From Campylobacterota bacterium (lineage in GTDB: Bacteria > Campylobacterota > Campylobacteria > Campylobacterales > Arcobacteraceae): 64,000 bases of DNA. The DNA is taken from the NCBI GenBank assembly GCA_003643835.1, contig QMKX01000001.1:1-64000 (forward strand), in the 5' to 3' direction. Below are positions 8,949-22,360 of this stretch, in pieces. Both the position numbers and the translations under genes were made by a program. The notes under the pieces were generated by a model. The model made no database searches. It was not told where the DNA came from and saw only the letters and a list, made by a program, of their open reading frames with translations. Within the stretch, counting starts at the first letter, position 1. Every line of letters begins with the position of its first letter.

Positions 8949-10884
8949 TTTGTATCTTTTCTCGTTTTAGTTCCAACTCCAAAAATCTATTGGCTTTTTT
9001 TTCATAATCTTTTGTGATATCATCAAGCTGTATGGACAATGCTACCAATCCTTTTGTTTCATAGCATATTTTATCTTTCATACATTTTTGGATATCGTCT
9101 ATTTGCTTCTCCAATTGCTCAATTGTTTTTGACAAGCTATCAAGCTCCCTTTTGTCATTAAAACTAAATTTTATCGGTTTTGGTTTTGGTTTTATTTGTT
9201 GGACGGAACTCTTTTTTGTTTGCTTGTTTAGTGTTTTTATCTGTGATATTGATTTTTGATATGACAAATACTGCGAGTATTGGCAGTAGCTTTCTACTAT
9301 ATCGCCATCTTGCTCAAATACAAAAAGTTTTTTCGCTATTTTGTCTACAAAATATCTATCATGCGAAACAAATATTATCGCTCCTTGGAAGCTGTTTAAA
9401 TACTGCTCCAATATATTTATCGTTGGTATATCCAAATCGTTTGTGGGTTCGTCAAGTATCAATAATTCAACTTTTTTAGTAAACAGCAAAGCTAATGCAA
9501 CTCTGTTTTTTTCTCCTCCGCTTAAGTCCCCAATTTTTCTATGTAGATACTCTTTGGGAAACAAAAAACCTTTCAAATACCCATATACATGTGGCTGCCT
9601 ACCATCGCTTAACTTTATATGCTCGCCACCATTTGGACAAAATGTTTGCAAAATAGTATTTTCATCATTTACCAACTTCCTATTCTGGTCAAAATATCCT
9701 ATACCAAACTCTGCTTTTTTGATAGTCCCTGTGTCTTGTTTGATTTTATCTATAAGTATGTTTAACAAGGTTGATTTGCCACAGCCATTTGGTCCCACTA
9801 CTGCTATACAATCTTTTTGTCGTATAGTCGTGGAAAAGTTTTTTATTAGAGTTTTGTTCTCTATAGTTTTTGATATGTTGTCAATCTCAAACAATAGTTT
9901 TTTTTTGTTTAATGACTTTTCGTGATTGAAGCTTCGCTGTTCTCTTTGAAGCTCTATCGTCATTTTATTTATCTGTTTCGGGTTTGTTTTGACAAACTCT
10001 TTTAGTTTTAAATAATCTTTTTTTCGTCTTTCATCTCGTTTTCGCCTTGCTTGCACTCCCTTTTGCATCCACAATATCTCCTCCTTTAACTTTTTTTTGA
10101 GGTTGTCTTGTTCTTTTTGTTTTGTATTTACAAGTTGTTCTTTTTGTTTCAAATAGTCAGCATAACCACCTTTATATTTTTGTATTTTTGCGTCATTTAT
10201 CTCATATATGTTAGTAGCAATTGCATCTATAAAATACCTATCGTGCGATATAAACACCAAAGTTATATTTGATTTATAAAGAAAATTTTCTAAATATTCT
10301 ACCATATGCACATCTAAATGGTTCGTAGGTTCATCGAGCAGAAGCATATCTGGATTTTGCAACAGTATAGCACTCAATGCAACCCTTCTTTGCTCGCCAC
10401 CACTCAATGTGCCAATTAGTTTGTCTTGAAACTCCACAAGCCTAAACTCTGTCATAACTCTTTGTAGTTTGTGTTCTATATCCCAACCATCTTTGTCGTC
10501 TAAAAAATTTGAAAGATCGCAATGCTCTTGTATTAGATTTTTGTTTTCAAAGTCTGTTGATAGTTGATTTGTAAGATATTCGTATTTGCTTTTTGCTTTT
10601 GATAGCTCTTCTATATGCGCTTCTATCGTTTGTTTGACAGTGTTTTGGCTGTCCATTGTTGGGTTTTGGTCTAACTTTTTTATAGACAAGCTATTGTCTA
10701 TCGATATGCTGCCACTATCGGGCTGTAAATTCTTTATCAGTATATTTATAAGCGTTGATTTGCCTTGGCCATTTTGTCCTAATACCGCAATTTTTTGATG
10801 CTTGTGGATATTTAAACTAACATCGTCTAGCACTACTTTGGTATCATATTTTTTTATTATATTTTGGGCAGTTATTAGCGCCAT
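8941..10884 (-). CDS. ABC-F family ATP-binding protein (Uup-like)
   Basis: The protein has two ABC domains in one chain and no membrane segment, which defines ABC-F factors that act on ribosomes or translation. Domain 1 has Walker A GQNGQGKST and signature LSGGEQRRVAL with LLLDEPTNHLD. Domain 2 has GPNGCGKST, LSGGEKNRVALAL and LILDEPTNDLD. A charged linker of about 80 residues separates them, and the C-terminal 100 residues are a likely coiled coil, as in Uup. The ATG shares one base with the gpsA stop (TGATG). Resistance function is not indicated. Confidence 0.88.
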   Translation of the reverse strand: MALITAQNIIKKYDTKVVLDDVSLNIHKHQKIAVLGQNGQGKSTLINILIKNLQPDSGSISIDNSLSIKKLDQNPTMDSQNTVKQTIEAHIEELSKAKSKYEYLTNQLSTDFENKNLIQEHCDLSNFLDDKDGWDIEHKLQRVMTEFRLVEFQDKLIGTLSGGEQRRVALSAILLQNPDMLLLDEPTNHLDVHMVEYLENFLYKSNITLVFISHDRYFIDAIATNIYEINDAKIQKYKGGYADYLKQKEQLVNTKQKEQDNLKKKLKEEILWMQKGVQARRKRDERRKKDYLKLKEFVKTNPKQINKMTIELQREQRSFNHEKSLNKKKLLFEIDNISKTIENKTLIKNFSTTIRQKDCIAVVGPNGCGKSTLLNILIDKIKQDTGTIKKAEFGIGYFDQNRKLVNDENTILQTFCPNGGEHIKLSDGRQPHVYGYLKGFLFPKEYLHRKIGDLSGGEKNRVALALLFTKKVELLILDEPTNDLDIPTINILEQYLNSFQGAIIFVSHDRYFVDKIAKKLFVFEQDGDIVESYCQYSQYLSYQKSISQIKTLNKQTKKSSVQQIKPKPKPIKFSFNDKRELDSLSKTIEQLEKQIDDIQKCMKDKICYETKGLVALSIQLDDITKDYEKKANRFLELELKREKIQNA

Positions 10885-11777
10885 CAGCTTTTTAGCAGGT
10901 CTTGAAGCGATTCTAAAGGCGGCTTGCCATCAAGCATTAGTCCCACTTCATAAGCTATTGGTGTATATAAACCTTTTTGTATCGATATTTTATTTATAGC
11001 CTTTGCCGTCATGACTCCCTCTGCTACCTCGCCTATATCTTCAAGTATTTGTGGTAGGGGTATATTTTTTGATAGTCCTAATCCTACTTTGTAGTTTCTA
11101 CTTTTGTTGCTTGAAGCTGTCAAAAATAGATCGCCAGCACCGCTTAATCCTACAAAGCTATCTGTAGTTGCCCCAAACTTATATCCAAATCTCGACATCT
11201 CCACCAAACCTCTCGATATCACTCCAGCTCTTGCGTTGTCTCCTAATTTTAAACCATCGCAAATACCTCCGGCTATTGCTATGACATTTTTGTATGCTCC
11301 TGCTATCTCTGCTCCTATTATATCGTCACTATAGTATGTCTTGATGAACTTTGGAAAAAACAACGCAAACTCATCGTAATACTCTTTTGATATTGAGTTT
11401 ATGACCAAAGCGGTAGGTAGCTGGGCCTTAACTCCATAAGCAAACGATGGACCAGATACAAAACCTAAGTTTTTAATATCGATATGTTGTTCGTATATCT
11501 CTTTAAGGAACCTACCTGTTTTTGCTTCAATGCCTTTTGAAGCTACTAAAATTTTTTGGTTTTTATTTATAAAATTATTTTCTAACCAAGAAGATATGTG
11601 TTGTGTTGATATCGCTATTATTATATATTGGCAATCCAAAGCTTCTTGTAGAGTGCAAAAATGTTTTATGTTTTTTTTTGTTCTGCTTGTTATGAAACAT
11701 TTATGATTTATGTTTATGCTCTCGTATAAAGCTTGTCCCCATTTGCCGGCACCTATGACAGCAATTTTATCTTTCAT
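10884..11777 (-). CDS. gpsA: Glycerol-3-phosphate dehydrogenase [NAD(P)+]
   Basis: GpsA reduces dihydroxyacetone phosphate to sn-glycerol 3-phosphate, the backbone of phospholipids. The Rossmann motif IAVIGAGKWGQAL opens the protein. SKGIEAKTGRFL, GPSFA, the catalytic lysine in AGAYKNVIAIAGGI, and GLSGAGDLFLTASSNKSRN match the family closely. The length of 297 residues is usual for this phylum. A good AGGAG lies before the ATG. It is followed without a gap by the ABC-F gene. Confidence 0.95.
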   Translation of the reverse strand: MKDKIAVIGAGKWGQALYESININHKCFITSRTKKNIKHFCTLQEALDCQYIIIAISTQHISSWLENNFINKNQKILVASKGIEAKTGRFLKEIYEQHIDIKNLGFVSGPSFAYGVKAQLPTALVINSISKEYYDEFALFFPKFIKTYYSDDIIGAEIAGAYKNVIAIAGGICDGLKLGDNARAGVISRGLVEMSRFGYKFGATTDSFVGLSGAGDLFLTASSNKSRNYKVGLGLSKNIPLPQILEDIGEVAEGVMTAKAINKISIQKGLYTPIAYEVGLMLDGKPPLESLQDLLKS

Positions 11778-11786
11778 CTTAATCTC

Positions 11787-12557
11787 CTACAATACAATTA
11801 TTTTTGAGTTCTCTACTTTGATTTTGCCCATAAGTTCATACTCAAAAATTTTATTGCCAAACTTTTTAACACATTTTTCATAATCTTGTATTTTTTTACA
11901 ATACTTAAGCAACCTATCGTTTGTTTTATTTTGTTTTGTATTATACCCAAGAGATATTAAAAACTCATCTATGTCATAAATTACTTTTGCATCGCCATTT
12001 TGTATCAACTCTTTGGTGCCTTGACTCTCTTCGTATCTATGCGGTATAGTATATATTTGTTTGCCCATAGCTTTAGCAAATTTAGCACTTGTTATGCTGC
12101 CGCTATTTTTGTCTGCTTGTGTTATTATGAGTATATCGCCCAAAGCCACAACTATCTCATTTCTCAATACAAAACTATACTTTGTAGCTTTTTGTCCTTC
12201 ATTATAGCCACTAAGAACAAGTCCGTTGTTTTCAATTTGTTGTATCAAGTTTCTATTTATCGCTGGATATCTTATGTCAAGGCCATTTGCCACTACTGCT
12301 ATAGTATTGTTTGTCCCGCCATATTCGTGTGCGATAGCATCAACTCCCATGGCAACACCGCTTACGATGGCTACATTTGCCTCTTGGAATTTTGAAGCTA
12401 TTGTTGCTGTCATATTTTTAGTGTATTGGGTGGGTTTTCTCGTGCCTACTATTGATATAGCTTTTTTTTGAAGTAGCTTTAAACTGCCTATATAGTTGAG
12501 TTTTTTTGGATATTCGCTCATATCATCAAGCTTGTCTATGTGCAAATCAACATTCAC
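11787..12557 (-). CDS. dprA: DNA-processing protein DprA
   Basis: DprA binds incoming single-stranded DNA in natural transformation and loads RecA. The Rossmann-like core is clear: KAISIVGTRKPTQYT, IVSGVAMGVDAIAHEY, TIAVVANGLDIRYPAINRNL, then SGSITSAKFAKAMGKQIYTIPH. The N-terminal SAM-like domain of longer DprA proteins is missing, as in other campylobacters, and the winged-helix tail is reduced. It starts at GTG 12557 and overlaps the upstream deacetylase gene by 4 bases. The order ilvC, deacetylase, dprA is also found in Campylobacter. Confidence 0.9.
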   Translation of the reverse strand: MNVDLHIDKLDDMSEYPKKLNYIGSLKLLQKKAISIVGTRKPTQYTKNMTATIASKFQEANVAIVSGVAMGVDAIAHEYGGTNNTIAVVANGLDIRYPAINRNLIQQIENNGLVLSGYNEGQKATKYSFVLRNEIVVALGDILIITQADKNSGSITSAKFAKAMGKQIYTIPHRYEESQGTKELIQNGDAKVIYDIDEFLISLGYNTKQNKTNDRLLKYCKKIQDYEKCVKKFGNKIFEYELMGKIKVENSKIIVL

Positions 12558-13411
12558 AATATTTCTTTTATGTATACGATATTCACGCCTTTTAGTATAT
12601 CTTTTGATGTTTTTATCGTCTGCACGCTTAACTTATGCGGGTGAAATATCGCTATAGCTTTACCTTTTCTTTTAGCTACAGATACAGCAATTTTGAGCTG
12701 CTTTCTTATATATTGCCTATTTTGTATATTGTCAAGAAATACATCTCTTTGCAGCAATCTCACTCCGTGTTTATCCGCATATTTTTTCGCTACTGTTTGC
12801 CCAACTGTTTTGCTATCAAGAAATATATAGTTGAGCTCTTTTAAGCTTCTCATAAGTCTATCCATAGCTTGCCCGTCTTTTGTAAATAGACTGCCTGTGT
12901 GATTGTTTGTGATATTGGCATTTGGATACCAAGCTTTGAGCTGCTTTGTTCGCTTTAGTATTGTATTGTAGCTATCATCAATTCGTATTGTATTTTCCTC
13001 TTCAACTTTTCTTCCTATCGCTTCCATAGGATAATGAACCATATAGTTTGAGACACTTGTGGCTATTTTAGCTGAGTTTTTGTGTCCTGATGTAGGTGGC
13101 AAAAAAGATATAGTTATATTCTCTTTTATTGTATTTATTTTATTTATTTGGCTACTTGTTACTACATCATCACAAATAAGAACCAACATAGGTTTTGTTT
13201 TTTTGATTATATTTGTATTTTGTTTTTTTGTGTTTGTTAATATAGGCTCTTGTTGTTCTTTTTGTATTTTTGTCTTGGTGCTTGCCTTGATAGCGGGCTC
13301 TATGTTTGTCTCGCTGTTAATTGTAGGCAAAAATATAAATACTATCGTCAATACCAAACAAAATATCAGTGCTATTTTGATGTCTTGTGAAATATTAAAA
13401 CTTCTTATCAA
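12554..13411 (-). CDS. Divergent polysaccharide deacetylase family protein
   Basis: A single membrane anchor (about residues 13-29) is followed by a low-complexity linker and then the YibQ/DUF610-type deacetylase-like domain. Family marks are LICDDV near residue 78, ITISFLPPTSGH, YMVHYPMEA, NNHTGSLFT, LDSKT and AIFHPH. The domain would lie in the periplasm. Enzymatic activity has not been established for most members of this family, so the substrate is open. The likely start is TTG 13411, eight bases past the ilvC stop; its ribosome binding site is poor, which suggests translation coupled to ilvC. Confidence 0.8.
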   Translation of the reverse strand: MIRSFNISQDIKIALIFCLVLTIVFIFLPTINSETNIEPAIKASTKTKIQKEQQEPILTNTKKQNTNIIKKTKPMLVLICDDVVTSSQINKINTIKENITISFLPPTSGHKNSAKIATSVSNYMVHYPMEAIGRKVEEENTIRIDDSYNTILKRTKQLKAWYPNANITNNHTGSLFTKDGQAMDRLMRSLKELNYIFLDSKTVGQTVAKKYADKHGVRLLQRDVFLDNIQNRQYIRKQLKIAVSVAKRKGKAIAIFHPHKLSVQTIKTSKDILKGVNIVYIKEIL

Positions 13412-13422
13412 AAAATAACTTG

Positions 13423-14469
<1,047 letters not shown>

Positions 14470-14555
14470 CTAAAAAATATAAATTTATATTTTTTTGGGT
14501 AAAATACAACTATCTAAATAGTTCATAGTTTAGTGAATATAAAAAAGGAAAATAT

Positions 14556-15316
14556 ATGAAAAAAATCATAAACATGAGGGGGGGGGTAAATTAACTCCTC
14601 AAATCTTTAGTAGGTTTAGTGTTTTGGCGGTTGTTGGCGTTTTGATAGCTGGTTGCGGTAGTGGCGGAGGAGGTGACGGTGGCTCTTCTGGTGGTGGAAG
14701 TAGCGCTGTAGTTGTTGAGTTCAATGGCAAAACTTATCAAGAGGTAACATCATCAAGAACTACTAAAATTTGGTTAGATAGAAACCAAGGAGCAGACCAG
14801 GTATGTGTCAGCAAAACTGATACTAACTGTTATGGCGATTTGTATCAGTGGGGTAGACAAATAAACGGTCACGAAATACGAACAAGCACGACAACAACAA
14901 CACAAATGATAGCTATAGATGATACAAATGATAGCTTTGTTTATAGCAATTCTGATTGGGCGAGCGTAGATACAGATGGCTCAGCCAGACAAGCTTTGAT
15001 GACTTCCAATGACAACGACAAGTATTGTCCGCCAAACTATAGAGTGCCAACAAAAGCGGAACTACAAGCGGAGCTTGATATAAGCACTCCATTTGATGAT
15101 ACCAATTTTGACGGGTTTCTCAAAATTCCGCAAGCAGGGTATAGATATAGTGGAGATGGAGTTTTGACAAATGTTGGACTTGAAGCTGATTTTTGGGTAA
15201 ATGACACAAACGACACAACAAATGGTTGGTCAGCTTTGATAACAAGTGGCAGTTTACAAAGTCCGCAAATTGCAAACAGAGCATATGGTTTTAGTGTGCG
15301 TTGTATCAAAAATTAA
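14556..15316 (+). CDS. FISUMP-domain lipoprotein, predicted phase-variable and out of frame here
   Basis: The body of the protein (from about 14700) matches the Fibrobacter succinogenes major paralogous domain: KIWLDRNQGA, CYGDLYQWGRQINGHE, CPPNYRVPTKAEL, KIPQAGYRYSGDG, and the end GFSVRCIKN. A normal ATG at 14556 with AAAAAAGG upstream begins MKKIINMRGG and then runs into TAA at 14592. Between them lies a run of nine G. Adding one G joins that ATG to the downstream frame and yields a complete lipoprotein signal peptide ending VLIAGC. As read, only a TTG at 14624 could start the body, and that would delete the basic part of the signal. The gene is therefore probably a surface lipoprotein switched by the G-tract. 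Confidence 0.75.
14578..14586 (+). repeat. Poly-G tract of nine bases within the 5' coding region
   Basis: Nine consecutive G occur eight codons after the ATG at 14556, in a genome where G-runs longer than five are otherwise absent from this window. Slippage by +1 (or -2) would restore the reading frame of the FISUMP lipoprotein. The position and length match contingency loci known in Campylobacter and Helicobacter. Confidence 0.85.
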
Positions 15317-15350
15317 AAAAACATCAAACTACAAAAAGTTTGTTTATACT

Positions 15351-15385
15351 ACCCCTATTATAGCTTTAAAAGTTAGAATAGGGGT
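15351..15385. terminator. Hairpin between convergent FISUMP and bioC-like genes
   Basis: ACCCCTATT at 15351-15359 pairs exactly with AATAGGGGT at 15377-15385 around a 17-base loop. On the + strand TATTTTGTATTT follows. It can serve the convergent genes on either side; its right arm touches the stop codon of the methyltransferase gene. Confidence 0.65.
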
Positions 15386-16086
15386 TATTTTGTATTTGTG
15401 TTGATATAAATAACTTCAAACTGCAAATAATCTTTATCATAATTTTGCCATAAATTTTTAGCTTCTATAAAGTTCAATTTAACACCCGCTGATACTCCGC
15501 TATTTTTGATAAATCTAAAAATATCTTTTTTGTTTTCAAACTTAAGTTTATAATTGTGTGTTTCATATTCACATAAAAAATATTTATCAAATCTTTTTTT
15601 TATACTATTTTTATCTAATATCGGTGAAATTTTTTTTGTGATATCAAAAATATTTTTAAATGTATTTGAAGTGAACATAGCTATGGCGATATTTGGCGAT
15701 ATTTTTTGTAAAATTTTTAATAAATTGTCTATATTGTTAGACCACTGTAAAGCCGAAGATGAAACAACATAATCATATCTTTCGTTTTTCAAAATTTTCA
15801 AAAAATTTGTATCATCAAAATTTGCCAGCACTACTTGTAAATTTTTATCTTTTGGGTGCTGGTCACACATAATTTGCGAAAAATCAACTGCTTTATATTG
15901 TTTTATCTCCCAGTGTATTTGTTTGTATATTTGTCCGCTACCACAACCTAGTTCGAGTATCTTTTTTGGCTCGTTTTTTATATCACGAACCACTGCCTTG
16001 CTGACAATTTTTTGAATTATATTAAAGTTTTCATATATATTCGCTTTTTTATCAAAACTATTTTGTATCTGGTTAGATGTTGTCAA
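15385..16086 (-). CDS. BioC-like SAM-dependent methyltransferase
   Basis: A class I methyltransferase of 233 residues with the SAM loop ILELGCGSGQIYKQI and the downstream YDYVVSSSALQWSNNID. The SSSALQW sequence and the opening FDKKANIYENFNIIQK are typical of BioC, the malonyl-ACP O-methyltransferase that starts pimelate synthesis for biotin. No other biotin gene is nearby, so the assignment rests on these motifs alone. It starts at TTG 16086 within the 3' end of the DHH gene (overlap 14 bases). Confidence 0.65.
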   Translation of the reverse strand: MTTSNQIQNSFDKKANIYENFNIIQKIVSKAVVRDIKNEPKKILELGCGSGQIYKQIHWEIKQYKAVDFSQIMCDQHPKDKNLQVVLANFDDTNFLKILKNERYDYVVSSSALQWSNNIDNLLKILQKISPNIAIAMFTSNTFKNIFDITKKISPILDKNSIKKRFDKYFLCEYETHNYKLKFENKKDIFRFIKNSGVSAGVKLNFIEAKNLWQNYDKDYLQFEVIYINTNTK

Positions 16087-17125
16087 GTTTTTGTTGTATA
16101 AAATTATTTATATTGGTATAAAATATATCTTCTCTAAAATCGTTTAGGCTAACTCCGGCAGCATTTTTATGTCCTCCACCTTCATTTATGTCAAATGCCA
16201 GTTTCGATACATCTATCTTGTCATTTGAGCGAATACTTATGCGACCTTTTTTGTTTATATCCATAAAAAAATCAATATCGTTATTGGTTTTTAAAAATTT
16301 GTTTGCCAATATAGATATGTTGCCCATACTATATGTCAAAATGCCCTTGTAGTTTAGATATTTGACCATGAGTTTTTCTTTTTCATCGCTTAATATTTTT
16401 GATATATATTGCGACCTTATATTTTCAAAAGTATCATTTGTATTTCCTATTCTCATAAAATCTTTTTTGAGAAAATATAAAGTTTCATCGAGTTTTATAT
16501 TTGCATCTTTTTCGTGTATTAGTTTGATGCTTTTTTCTATCAAATAAAATCTATAATTTCTACTATTTGTATCAAACATAAGACTATTTATCTCAAAAGA
16601 CTTAGATATCATAGTCAAAAGAACTTTGCCATATTCAAAATAGATATCTTTTTCAAGCCATATATCGACAGCATTTACTGCTTTTATATAATCGTCAAAC
16701 CCATTTTCACAAGTTTTTTCAAAATTTTCAAAATTTGTTTTTAAGTATTCATAAGTTATTTTACTAGCGCTTTTTGTATCGTCTAATTTATACCAACTAA
16801 ATCTATTTGCGCATTTTAAACCACTTATATGGTGGTCAAGTAGTTGCAGTTTGATATTAAATCCAAGACTATTTTGTTTTGCTACAAAATCATCTATTTG
16901 TATGGCTTCTTTTATAGACAAATTAATATCAGTTATCAACAAAAAAATATCTTTTTTTTCACTATTTTTAATCAACCCAAATATATATTTGATATTCTCT
17001 TTGACCTCAAAACCATAATTGGCATTTAAATATATAGCATTTGTGTATATTTTCTTTGTCATATATTGACAACAATATCCATCTAAATCAGTATGAGAAA
17101 GATGAATAAAATTATATTTTATCAT
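16073..17125 (-). CDS. DHH-family phosphoesterase-like protein
   Basis: The N-terminal DHH domain shows HLSHTDLDGYCCQY near the start, LLITDINLS, and LLDHHISGLKC near residue 100. The C-terminal DHHA1 domain ends with GRISIRSNDKIDVSKLA and GGGHKNAAG. Family members hydrolyse phosphodiesters such as oligoribonucleotides, pAp or cyclic dinucleotides; which one applies here cannot be read. The classical DHH triad appears as DHH in LLDHH. I place the start at ATG 17125, with AAAGG seven bases upstream, instead of a longer form that would overlap the Rrf2 gene. Confidence 0.8.
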   Translation of the reverse strand: MIKYNFIHLSHTDLDGYCCQYMTKKIYTNAIYLNANYGFEVKENIKYIFGLIKNSEKKDIFLLITDINLSIKEAIQIDDFVAKQNSLGFNIKLQLLDHHISGLKCANRFSWYKLDDTKSASKITYEYLKTNFENFEKTCENGFDDYIKAVNAVDIWLEKDIYFEYGKVLLTMISKSFEINSLMFDTNSRNYRFYLIEKSIKLIHEKDANIKLDETLYFLKKDFMRIGNTNDTFENIRSQYISKILSDEKEKLMVKYLNYKGILTYSMGNISILANKFLKTNNDIDFFMDINKKGRISIRSNDKIDVSKLAFDINEGGGHKNAAGVSLNDFREDIFYTNINNFIQQKLDNI

Positions 17126-17135
17126 AGTTGTGCCT

Positions 17136-17531
17136 TTATTTGATATCATTCAATGTTAATTGTTTTAAAAAACTATCTATTTTATTTTGTAAATTATTTA
17201 AAAGTGGCCAAATTTGGCAAAACTGTTTTTTTTGATTACATTCTTGTATATTTGCGGAACAATCAAACACAGAAGCAGTTTTGTTTTCTGCTATATTTAT
17301 GATATCAAAAATATTTATATTTTTTGCATTTTTATTTAATTTAAAGCCACCATTTTTGCCTTTGTTTGATTTTAAAATATCGTGTTTTGTAAAATTTTGT
17401 AAAATTTTGGCAAGATATGTTTTTGATATATTGAGCTCTTTCGATACCTCATCTACACTTATATAAGCCTCTTTATTAGATATATAAACAAATGCCAATA
17501 GGGCATATTCACTTTTTTTTGTCAATAACAT
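17136..17531 (-). CDS. Rrf2-family transcriptional regulator
   Basis: A 131-residue winged-helix protein with the usual Rrf2 opening MLLTKKSEYALLAFVYI, then VDEVSKELNISKTYLAKILQ (recognition helix region) and KGKNGGFKLNKNAKNI (wing). Three cysteines, in DCSANIQEC and QFC, lie where IscR/NsrR-type proteins bind an iron-sulphur cluster. It may therefore sense redox state, NO or iron. It begins at the base after the gyrB stop codon, so it is probably transcribed with gyrB. Confidence 0.85.
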   Translation of the reverse strand: MLLTKKSEYALLAFVYISNKEAYISVDEVSKELNISKTYLAKILQNFTKHDILKSNKGKNGGFKLNKNAKNINIFDIINIAENKTASVFDCSANIQECNQKKQFCQIWPLLNNLQNKIDSFLKQLTLNDIK

Positions 17532-20926
<3,395 letters not shown>

Positions 20927-20945
20927 TTTTTTCCTTTATTTATTT

Positions 20946-21042
20946 TAGTAGTAGTAGTAGTCATGTTGAATATGTGAATAACTACAATTTACTTCCTATT
21001 TAAGCTAATCTTATAGTGAAAAGATTAGTAGTTTTATTCACA
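20946..21042 (-). other. Replication origin unwinding element: DnaA boxes plus DnaA-trio
   Basis: The dnaA-dnaN gap contains two copies of TTATTCACA, the DnaA box form known from epsilonproteobacteria: one on the minus strand at 20973-20981 and one on the plus strand at 21034-21042. Twelve bases beyond the first box are five uninterrupted TAG triplets on the plus strand (20946-20960), then AT-rich sequence. Read on the minus strand the order is box, spacer, CTA repeats. That is the order of the DnaA-trio element described in Bacillus subtilis and later proposed for Helicobacter oriC2. This is the best candidate for the site of strand opening. Confidence 0.8.
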
Positions 21043-21043
21043 T

Positions 21044-22360
21044 CTAATTATCCTGTATCTTTGTTGTTTCTATTTTTTTCTTAATACTATTTATCAATTG
21101 TTCAAAATCTTTATCCTCATCTATTAGTTGCTCTGTTTTTTTTATATTTTTTGATATAGATGAGTGATTTTTCATACGAAGATACTTTGCAATCTCTGGC
21201 ATTGAGTTGTATGTTAGTTTTCTTGATAAATATATAACAATACGCCTAGCTTTAACTATTTTTGCTGTTCTTTTGCTACTTTTTAAATCTTGTGATTTTA
21301 TATTTAATTCTTTTGTAATCGTTTCAATAATATCAACAATAGTGATGAACTTATTTTTTTCTGATATTTGATTTTTTAATAGCTCTTTAACCAATCCTAA
21401 GTCAATATTTTGATTTAATAGATTTACACTTGCGTTTATTCTTACCAATATACTCTCAATTTCTCTTATAGAACTATCTATATTCAAAGCTATATATTGT
21501 ATAATTTCATCATCTAAAATAATACCATTTAATTCACTCTTTTTTTTGATTATATCTATTTTTGTTTTTAGTTGTGGAGGTTTTATGTCTATTATTAAAC
21601 CCCATTCAAATCTAGTTTGCAATCTATCTACTAAGTTGTGTATTTTAGATGGTAGTCTATCACTTGTCATTATTATTTGTTTATTTGATGAATGAAGTTC
21701 ATTAAATGTATGAAAAAATTCATCTTGCGTATGTGGTTTATTTGTTAAAAATGCCACATCATCAAGCAATAGAATATCACATTTTCTGTATTTTTCACGA
21801 AATTTAGGCATAGAATCAATTTTTATAGAATAAGTATAATCATTCATAAAATTTTCCGCTGATATATATAAAACATTTTTATTTTTTTCTAAAAGACAAT
21901 TTCCTACAGATTGCAGCAAGTGAGTTTTTCCAAGTCCTGTGCTACTATATATAAATACAGGATTATATTGTTTGCTATTTTTTTCAACAATTGTTTTACA
22001 CACTGTGTATGCTTCTTCATTTGATGGACCAACAACAAAATTTTCAAAAGTATATGATTTGTTGAAACTTACTATGTCTTTTGATTTATTTGTATTTTGT
22101 TTTTTCATGCTATTTTTTTCACCCAAAATAGATAAATTTATATTTTCTATATTTTTAAAGGTTGGATTTTTTTTTAAGATTTGTTTAAGAGTATCTAAAA
22201 ATTTTGTTTTTATATAGTTTGAAAGATATTTATTTGGAATTTCAAAAGTTATAGTTTTGTTGTCATCACTTAATTTTTTGAAGTTAAGTTGTGATATATA
22301 ATTTTCATAATAATTTTTATTTATATCTTTTTTAAAAATTTCTAATATCTTATTTTTCAC
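21044..22360 (-). CDS. dnaA: Chromosomal replication initiator DnaA
   Basis: DnaA opens the origin and loads the helicase. The AAA+ domain has FVVGPSNEEAY, Walker A SSTGLGKTHL, Walker B DILLLDDV and RLQTRFEWGLIIDI (sensor/arginine finger area). The DNA-binding domain ends with KSSKRTAKIVKARRIVIYLS and LRMKNHSSIS, where most bacteria have the GRDHSTV form; the MKxHxxIS variant is usual in campylobacters and fits the altered DnaA box TTATTCACA. It starts at GTG 22360 after AAAAGGAG. Confidence 0.97.
   Translation of the reverse strand: MKNKILEIFKKDINKNYYENYISQLNFKKLSDDNKTITFEIPNKYLSNYIKTKFLDTLKQILKKNPTFKNIENINLSILGEKNSMKKQNTNKSKDIVSFNKSYTFENFVVGPSNEEAYTVCKTIVEKNSKQYNPVFIYSSTGLGKTHLLQSVGNCLLEKNKNVLYISAENFMNDYTYSIKIDSMPKFREKYRKCDILLLDDVAFLTNKPHTQDEFFHTFNELHSSNKQIIMTSDRLPSKIHNLVDRLQTRFEWGLIIDIKPPQLKTKIDIIKKKSELNGIILDDEIIQYIALNIDSSIREIESILVRINASVNLLNQNIDLGLVKELLKNQISEKNKFITIVDIIETITKELNIKSQDLKSSKRTAKIVKARRIVIYLSRKLTYNSMPEIAKYLRMKNHSSISKNIKKTEQLIDEDKDFEQLINSIKKKIETTKIQDN

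Noticed and set aside
9341-9925. Plus-strand open frame of 194 codons within the ABC-F gene
   Set aside because: It is antisense to conserved ABC motifs and has no family features or suitable start region.
14595-14640. FISUMP gene accepted as normal with TTG start at 14624
   Set aside because: That start removes the basic region of the signal peptide and ignores a good ATG and ribosome site separated only by a G-tract.
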